From assembly GCA_023055355.1 (NCBI GenBank), contig JALJCS010000010.1:20723001-20787000 (forward strand): a DNA stretch of 64,000 nt, given 5' to 3'. A program made the translations under genes and the position numbers. The notes under the pieces were generated by a model. That model saw only the letters and a list, made by a program, of their open reading frames with translations, searched no databases and had not been told where the DNA came from. Within the stretch, counting starts at the first letter, position 1. Every line of letters starts with the position of its first letter. The DNA comes from Agelaius tricolor. Taxonomy: Eukaryota; Chordata; Aves; Passeriformes; Icteridae. Positions 52,346 to 64,000 of the stretch are shown one piece after another.

Positions 52346-54480
52346 GGGGGGGGGCCCTCCTCCTTCTCCCTCCTCCTCCCTCCTCACGGCACCCGCGCCG
52401 CCCGGCAGGAGTGGGGGTCCCCGCCGAGCCGCGATTGGGACCCAGGCGGGGAGTGTTCTGTGGTTTGGCTGGGAAGGACACCCCCCCACTTGCTCCATGG
52501 TGACCGTGCAGGAGGCCCCGACACGCCGCCGGGCTGTCCCACAGTCCCGCTCAGAGAGCGCGGAGAGGGGGATCAGTGCTGCTGTCACCCCACATCCTGC
52601 TGGCAGCCCGGGGATCCCTCTGCAGCTGCCCCCGGCGTATGTGCCCGTCCCGCCAGAGCCCCTGCACTAGCGGCTCAAGGCTGGGGGTCCCCCATTTTCC
52701 CGAGGGCACATCCCGCACTGCCTGCCCCGGCCAGCCGTGCGGGACAGCAGGTGCTGCGGGCTGCACCAACAACCGCCGCGTTTTCTATCCTTCTTTCTCC
52801 TGCAATCCCCCCATTATTTTGGCAATTAATAAGTCTCTATTATCAATACGTATCTTTCCTTACAACTCCTTCCCTCCTGCCTTCGGCGGGCTGTTTCCAG
52901 GCGCTTTCTGAAAAGCGACTCTTGACGGGAGCTTGTGGATGGCACAAATTCTCAATCCGCCCCCCAAGCCCCCCAAGCGCAGCATCCCCCAGCCCCCTCC
53001 CCTCGCTAGCCTTGGGGGGCTCTGTCCGGGCAGCCTCTCACCGCCGTGCCCCCCAACCCCGCCCCGGCAGCGGCCGGCCCTGGAGGGGCCCGTCCCGGTC
53101 CCCACCCCGCCACCGCGGGGGCAGGAGATGCTGCGCGCTCTGCCAGCGCTGCCTCGAGGGTGCAGCAGGTTGGAAATCTCTCATCTGAGCTCAATGGAAA
53201 TCTTTCCACCTCTCCCGCCTGCGGTTTGGGAGCTTCAGGAGGTGAGATCGCCTTTTCTGGCCCAATGCCCACAGGGACCGCACTGGGGAATGGGGTCCGG
53301 GACTGGGAGGTGCCCGCACAGGGAGCCGCGGTGCTGCGGGGCAGGCGGAGCTCTGGCCGTACAAAAGCCGATTTCCACCTGCCGTTCCTGCACTCTCGGC
53401 TCCACACGGGACATCCCGGCACCACGAGCCATGGCAGGGACCAGCCCCTGTTGGGAGCAGGGACATTACATCCTGCCACCCCCTCCGCCGGTTCTGACGG
53501 CGGGCAGCGGTCGTGCCTCAGTTTCGCTGCCCCTCCTCTGTACGGCAGCAGCCTCCCACATCGGGCAGCCACCGCTGTCTCCTGGCCCAGCAGGAGGAAA
53601 AGGAAGAAAGGGGCTGTGCTTTCTCTGCTCTCTATTTTGGGCTGACCCCTGTGCTCCTTTAGCCCAGGTGGAGCTGGATGGGATGTCTGCCTCATCCCCA
53701 GCATCTGGCTGGGCTGGGCTGCTGGGGGATGCTGCTCTCTGTGGGGACAGCTGCAGAGGCCACACACTTGTCCCCTGCAGGACCCCTGTCCCTTTGGCTA
53801 CATCCTCCTCCTCCTCTTCCTCTCTCCCTGATGAATCCAGACAGGCCCTGTTAGTCCTCCAATTAATGCAATTAGAAAAGTCTCCGGGCCAGTGCCTGCA
53901 GCGGTGGTTGGAGCACTACTTCCAGTTCCACTGCCTGCTTGGGGGCAGGTTGAGCTGGGAAGCTCAGGGAGACGCTGTCCCTGTCCTGGGGCTGTGGGAC
54001 AAGCCCAGGCCAGGAGTAGGCAGCGCCCAGCTGGATTGTTTGGGCTGCAGGGTGAGGACACAAGGCAGAAAAGCATCAGGCTCCACTCAATCGGGCACTC
54101 AGGGACCCTTCTGTCCCACCCCACTGCTCCTAGATTGGGGTCCTGGAGGCTTTCCCCTGTTCTCCAACCTAGCCCTGGCTGCTGTGCCCCACCAAGAGCA
54201 GCCCCACGGCCAAAAACCCACAGAGATAGTGTCCCGCTCCAAGACCTTTCTCCTAAGGGTTGGGTGGAGGCAGGGCTGAGGGTGCTCTAGGTTGCAGGTG
54301 TCCCTGGGCTGAGGGTGTTCTGGGTTGCAGGTTCCAGCTGGAGAACAGCAAACCCCACAGGCATAACCCTGCAGATCCCAGTCCCCCCAGCCTTCCGCCC
54401 GCTGAGGACCCCCCCAAAGCTTTTGTACCCCCGGGCAGGTGCACCCCGAGCCAGGGGCGTCTCCTGCTCCTCCTCCCGTG
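52346..54480. other. CTDSP1-SLC11A1 intergenic, left part
   Basis: No gene was recognised. GC-rich sequence is interrupted by two AT-rich islands (52810-52870 and 53828-53885) with AATTAAT cores. A 448-codon plus-strand open frame (52933-54279) is proline/glycine-rich, has no family resemblance and is best explained by base composition. Confidence 0.5.
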
Positions 54481-54663
54481 GCTCGGTGGGCTGAGCCCCC
54501 GCCTTTCAGGGGAGCCCCCGCCTTTCAGCGGGCCCCACAGCTCTGGCCCCTCCTTCAGGCCGGGCCACCGCGGAGGCGGGGGAGGCACCGCCCCACCCCG
54601 TCCGCCATCGCCCTTTTAAGGAAGGGGACATTCTTCACATAAACAAGCGCGGCCCCCGGGAGC

Positions 54664-54679
54664 GGGGGGGGGGGGGGGG
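54664..54679. repeat. G16 homopolymer
   Basis: Sixteen consecutive G on the plus strand within the orphan CpG island, flanked by further G runs. It could form a G-quadruplex and is prone to length error in assembly. Confidence 0.95.
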
Positions 54680-55235
54680 TCCCCTTCCCGGGGTGGGGGG
54701 CACGGGCTGGGGGGGGTGCCCGGCCCCAGAATTCCCCGTCCAGCAGCGGGGTCGGGAAGGGGGATTTTGGGTGGGGGGTCCTGGGCAGAGGGGGGAGCCT
54801 TGAAACGGCCAGGGAGCGTCTCGCAAGTGCGAACCGAACCGCGGCGGGGCCGAGCGCGCCGGGACCCCCCGCCCGCCGTGCGGGACCCGGGCGGCTTCGC
54901 ATCCGCATCCGGCGGTACCGGCGGGCGGGAAACGGGGCATCCGGGGCGGAGAGGGCACGGACGGGCCCCCCACCGCCCCGCTCCCCCCGGCGGAATGCGA
55001 AAAGCTGGCGCCGAGCCCCCACGCGTTGGCAACCCCGGCCACTCCCCCGCCCGGGGCAAAGGGGCCGCCCCCGGGGTACGGGTGGGCCCGGGGGGTTCCC
55101 GCCCTACACCGGGGCCGCGCAGCAGCAGCGAGGCCGAGGCCGGGTTCCAAACGCGCCGTTTATCAGCCGTCCCCTTCCCCCCGAGTTTCGGAGCCCCCCG
55201 TGGGGATGGGGCCGGTCCCGGGCGGCGGGGGGTGC

Positions 55236-55290
55236 TTAGCGGTCCCCGGCGGTGATTAGCGGTCCCCAGCGGTAATTAGCGGTCCCGGGG
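55236..55290. repeat. 20-base tandem repeat, nearly three units
   Basis: TTAGCGGTCCCC recurs at 55236, 55256 and 55276 with an exact 20-base period; the third unit decays after TTAGCGGTCCC. It lies within or just after the presumed SLC11A1 3'UTR. Confidence 0.85.
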
Positions 55291-55619
55291 GCCGGCCGTT
55301 CCCGGCAGTAATGAGCAGGGGAAGTCTCCGACGCGGCTCATTCGCTGGAGCGTCTGTGCCAGTGGATGGGAGAATGTCCCGCTCTATCCCACTCCCCTCG
55401 CATCCAGCTCAGACCAGCACCCCGGAATTGGCGGGGGTTGGGGGTGGGAAGAAGCGCTGAATGCTCAGATCCTGGGGGGAGGTCTGTCTGTCTGTTAACC
55501 CTTTCCTTGTTGGGTGCATCTCTGGCTAAAACATGCCCGGACTCAGAGTGGCAGCAAATCCGTGTCCAGGAGGCTGCTTCGGGCAGGGACATGGGGATAA
55601 CAGGCAGGGATGGGATCTG

Positions 55620-61373
<5,754 letters not shown>

Positions 61374-61525
61374 GGATGGACCCGATCCAGCCACAGTGCT
61401 GAGGCTTCCTGATTTCAGCTCTGAGTGCAGTGCCCGCTGCCCTGCCTTTAAAGGATCCCCCCGCAGTTGTGTCATCCCTCCCCCTCCTCAGGAGGAGAGG
61501 AGGAGGATAGGAGAAGGAAGTGCTC
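61374..61525 (-). promoter_or_regulatory. SLC11A1: SLC11A1 proximal promoter
   Basis: A TTTAAA box (61447-61452) lies 74 bases upstream of the start codon, giving a 5'UTR of about 45 bases if it acts as a TATA element. An ETS/PU.1-like GAGAAGGAAGTG (61511-61522, plus strand) lies about 140 bases upstream of the ATG, followed by further purine-rich sequence. This layout suits a macrophage gene. Motifs are seen; activity is inferred. Confidence 0.5.
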
Positions 61526-62225
61526 CTTCCCTACCCTTATGAGCACACACAGTCTCAGTTCCCCCCCCTCCCGTGCCAGGAGGCCCCTTCCCTCTCCTTC
61601 CCTCCCCTTCCCTCCCTTCCCTCCCCTTTGCCTCACACACGTGCAAACACGAGGTACCCTCGCTGGGCGTGGGAGCACTTCTGCGTGTCACTGTCCATCA
61701 CATGCCAAAGGCTCTTCTGGGGTGACTGTGGGGACAGGGGACAGTGTCCCACAGGGCGAGAAGGGAGGGCTGGCCCCACGGGAGTAGGGGAAATGCCATA
61801 CAAGTGGGAGTGAGGAGGAAGCAGGCACGTGTTGCACAAGGAGATCAAAATGCAGCCTTGGCTGCTGGGGAAGCACCCAGCCAGGCGGGCTCTGGGGCGC
61901 AGGGTGCTCACATCACACCAAGGATGGCGTGCCAGCGTTGCAGTGTCAAGCTGTGCCAACAAAAGTGGGTGCTCTTCTGCCAGCCAGGCTGTGTCCCACA
62001 GGGAGATGGGCAAGGGGTGTCCCCCAGGAACATGTGGGGTGGTGCCAGGTGCAGGGATGTGAGCCTGGCCCTGCTCCACAGTATGCTCCAGGCACCCCCA
62101 CCCCCTAAGCGAGGGCTGGAACAGCTGGGAGAGGGACAGGGTTCCACCAGAAGGAATGGTGGGGTTCAGCACACAGCTCAGCTCCACCTGCCCTCCCTGA
62201 GCCTCAGTTTCCCCAAAGCAAACAA
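61526..62225. other. SLC11A1-CATIP intergenic region
   Basis: Seven hundred bases separate the CATIP 3' end from the SLC11A1 promoter, both genes on the minus strand. A pyrimidine-rich plus-strand run (61555-61630, GGGA-rich on the minus strand) is the only notable structure. Open frames here are compositional. No gene was recognised. Confidence 0.6.
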
Positions 62226-62249
62226 GACTGGACAGGCAGTGCTGGCTGC

Positions 62250-62255
62250 TTTATT
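62250..62255 (-). terminator. CATIP: CATIP poly(A) signal overlapping the stop codon
   Basis: The minus strand reads AGCAAATAAAGC; the TAA stop is bases 3 to 5 of AATAAA. No other common hexamer was seen on this strand down to SLC11A1, so the 3'UTR is probably only about 10 to 30 bases. Confidence 0.7.
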
Positions 62256-63771
62256 TGCTGTCAGCTGGAGGGTGGCCAGCTGGGGAGCTGGGGAGGGGGC
62301 TGGCAGCCCCAGTGGAGGCAAAGGGGGTCCCAATGGGCCTCTGGTGGGCGAAGAATTCCGCAGCAAAGGAGATGGTGTCGTGTGGCTGCTGGTGGAGCAA
62401 TGCCTGGAGGAAGTCAGACAGCAGTGCCCGCACCTCTGGGTGCTGCTGGAGGTAGGCAGCATGGGAGAGTTGCAGCTCCTCCTGCAGTGGGGTGGACAGG
62501 ATGGGTGGGGTGGGCATGAACACACATTTTCCCCCTGGGCACTGTGCCAGGGTGAGGGGGACAGGAGCCTGGGTCCTTTCCCACACTTAGGACGGTGTGA
62601 GGAAGGATGTTTGTCCCCTGCCCCCTCTGTGTGGGGGCACACCAGGGGAGACCCTGCTGGAGACTGGCACAGCCCCAGGTCCCCTTGTCCCCATGTCTAC
62701 CCATCTTACCTTCCTGTCCAGGAAATAGGAGTAGAGCTCCATGTCCTCCTCCCAGTCCAGGGGTTCTTTGGGGAAGGGGAGCTGGGGCTCAAACCTACCT
62801 GGCAACAGAAAGGCAGGGCAGGGTGTTTCCCCTGGACAGCGGGGAGGGGCTGCCTGTGCTGGGGGAGCACAAACCTCCCCTGCTCAGTACCTGACTTGCT
62901 GAGGATGGACTCATCCTGGAGAAGCATCAGCACTGGGGAGCCAATCTGCATCAGCTGAGCCAGATGCCTGAGAGGGGAAGCAGAGCCCTTGGCCTTCCCA
63001 TCGTGGGTCCCTCGGGCCTGGCAGGGCTGGGTGCCCCTGGCCGGGGCGCTGCCCTTACCCGCTGGGCAGGAAGCTGCTGTGCCACACGCTGGGGGCGCCT
63101 GTGCTGGCGCGCACGGCTCGGCGGATCACGAACACCTCTGTCTCTGCCGAGCCCACCGCCTGCCGCTGGATGCCCAGGGCAGACTGGGGGCGGTACAGCC
63201 AGGGGTCAGCCTTGGCTCGGTCACCCCTGCCCCCAGCTGCCATCCCCACGTGTCCCCCCATGCTGCCCACCACATTCTGCCCACTCCCACTTCCCGCATC
63301 CCACCCTGGTGTCCCAGCCTGACCCAGACCCGCCCGTCCCACTGGCCCTCCCGGCTGGCGGCTCACATAGCTGAAGGTGCAGAGGTCGCCCTCGCTGTTG
63401 ATGGCTGGGAAGACGAGGCCGGGGGGCATTGTCTGCCGGCGGGCCAGCACCCGCAGCAGCAGGAGGCTGGCGCCCTCCAGCAGCCGCGCCCGCAGCCTGG
63501 CCCGGCCGTACGAGAAGCTGTGGCACCGCGGCTCTGCCTGCAGAGAGACCTGCCTGCCTCATGGGACAGCCACAGATGCTGTCCTGCATCCCCAGGGGCA
63601 GCATCCCCCCCGAGCTGGGCAGCCCGGTGAGACAGGCCAGCTGTGCTGTCCCCTGCCGGGATGTCACCCTGCCCTCAGCCTCACCCCTCCCTCCTGCAGG
63701 GTCCTCGTCACCGTCATCCCGTGCTCGTGGCTCACAATGTGGGTCGTCTTCTCGGTGGGGTGTGGTGTGAG
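62251..63771 (-). CDS. CATIP: CATIP (C2orf62), 3' six coding exons; 5' end outside the window
   Basis: CATIP is described as a partner of TTC17 that promotes actin polymerisation during ciliogenesis. Six minus-strand exons join in one frame: 63771-63685, 63537-63367, 63183-63059, 62967-62891, 62798-62710, 62481-62251 (259 codons plus stop, against about 387 residues in human). The last exon carries an RIIa-type dimerisation/docking segment, EVRALLSDFLQALL then PHDTISFAAEFF, as expected of CATIP. Upstream are SFSYGRARLRARLLEG and SETEVF-type beta-rich segments of unknown role. Position between SLC11A1 and the window edge fits the human order. The name rests on synteny and the docking domain; I could not align the rest from memory. 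The stop codon TAA (62253-62251) lies inside the poly(A) signal. Confidence 0.75.
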
Positions 63772-64000
63772 CTGCGGGAGGGGTGAGAGGCACGGGGTGG
63801 AGGGCAGAGCCAGGGCACCCCTCCTCTGAGGGGGCGACTCCAGCCCCGCTGTCAGTCGGGTACCACAGCAGATGCATTGTGGGAAACTCCCCACCCCAGC
63901 TGCCACCCAGAGGGGGGATGGGGACCAGGCTGGTGGGGCAGAGCTGGAGTCTAAGCATGACGAAGGACACCAGACTACCCACAGCAGCCTTGCAGGGGGC
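63772..64000 (-). other. CATIP: CATIP intron/upstream, unresolved
   Basis: This lies upstream of the last CATIP exon I can support. An acceptor with a pyrimidine tract precedes 63771. A possible donor near 63980 could end another exon entering from the right edge, but its reading (about seven codons) is too short to judge. Confidence 0.4.

Larger units (their letters stand above)
54480..55330. promoter_or_regulatory. Orphan CpG island downstream of SLC11A1
   Basis: Strong CpG density with no recognised first exon. It contains a direct duplication of GAGCCCCCGCCTTTCAG (54493-54509 and 54512-54528), which carries CCCCGCC GC boxes, and a perfect CArG/TATA-like CCTTTTAAGG (54612-54621). It also contains a G16 run (54664-54679) and a 20-base repeat (55236 on). 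It may be an alternative CTDSP1 promoter, a noncoding RNA promoter, or GC-rich 3' flank of SLC11A1. Confidence 0.5.

Noticed and set aside
52933..54279. 448-codon open frame on the plus strand
   Set aside because: It lies in GC-rich intergenic DNA where stops are rare; it has Pro/Gly/Ser-rich composition, no domain, no splice logic and no resemblance to any protein I know.
61744..62958. 404-codon plus-strand open frame
   Set aside because: It is antisense to CATIP exons and their introns, so it is a shadow of a coding strand in GC-rich DNA.

Overview
The window is vertebrate nuclear DNA, almost certainly from a bird. Every protein-coding gene is split by GT-AG introns. The deduced villin is close to chicken villin, 825 residues against about 826. 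A CR1 LINE 3' end with its ATTCTRTG-type terminal octamers and a probable avian LTR are also present. The gene order is CNOT9(-) / USP37(+) / VIL1(-) / CTDSP1(-) with an intronic miR-26 / SLC11A1(-) / CATIP(-). This is the human 2q35 order CATIP-SLC11A1-CTDSP1-VIL1-USP37-CNOT9 read from the other end. No transferred DNA, CRISPR array, prokaryotic gene or new multi-gene system was found.

Layout. At 1-2924 lies CNOT9 intron 1, and at 2925-2948 its eight-codon first coding exon, which fires leftwards from a CpG island (about 2640-3760) shared head-to-head with USP37. USP37 has 23 coding exons from 4183 to 34640 that join into an intact 988-residue deubiquitinase; its introns are AT-rich and long. 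USP37 and VIL1 converge tail-to-tail between 34641 and 38670. From about 38600 the DNA becomes GC-rich, with short introns and dense genes: VIL1 (38671-44157, 19 coding exons, 825 aa), its upstream region with repeats and promoter-like motifs (44185-47260), CTDSP1 (48889-52124, 7 exons, 258 aa), an intergenic interval with an unexplained CpG island (about 54480-55330), SLC11A1/NRAMP1 (55620-61373, 15 exons, 538 aa), and the 3' two-thirds of CATIP (62251-63771, running off the right edge). All reading frames checked across exon junctions are open and keep phase.

The genes do not form one pathway. They are a conserved syntenic block: a CCR4-NOT subunit, a cell-cycle deubiquitinase, a microvillus actin bundler, a nuclear phosphatase that hosts miR-26, a phagosomal metal transporter and a cilium/actin protein.

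The observations most worth checking are these. (1) A CR1 retroposon supplies the 3' splice-site region of the USP37 exon carrying the catalytic histidine. (2) SLC11A1 has Ala at the position of mouse Nramp1 Gly169. (3) The CTDSP1-hosted miR-26 has a miR-26a-type 5p arm on a miR-26b-type hairpin. (4) USP37 has lost the proline of its CDK2 site and two N-terminal degron motifs. (5) The CATIP stop codon lies inside its poly(A) signal. (6) An orphan CpG island lies between SLC11A1 and CTDSP1. Comparisons with human, mouse, chicken and miRNA sequences are from memory, not from database searches.
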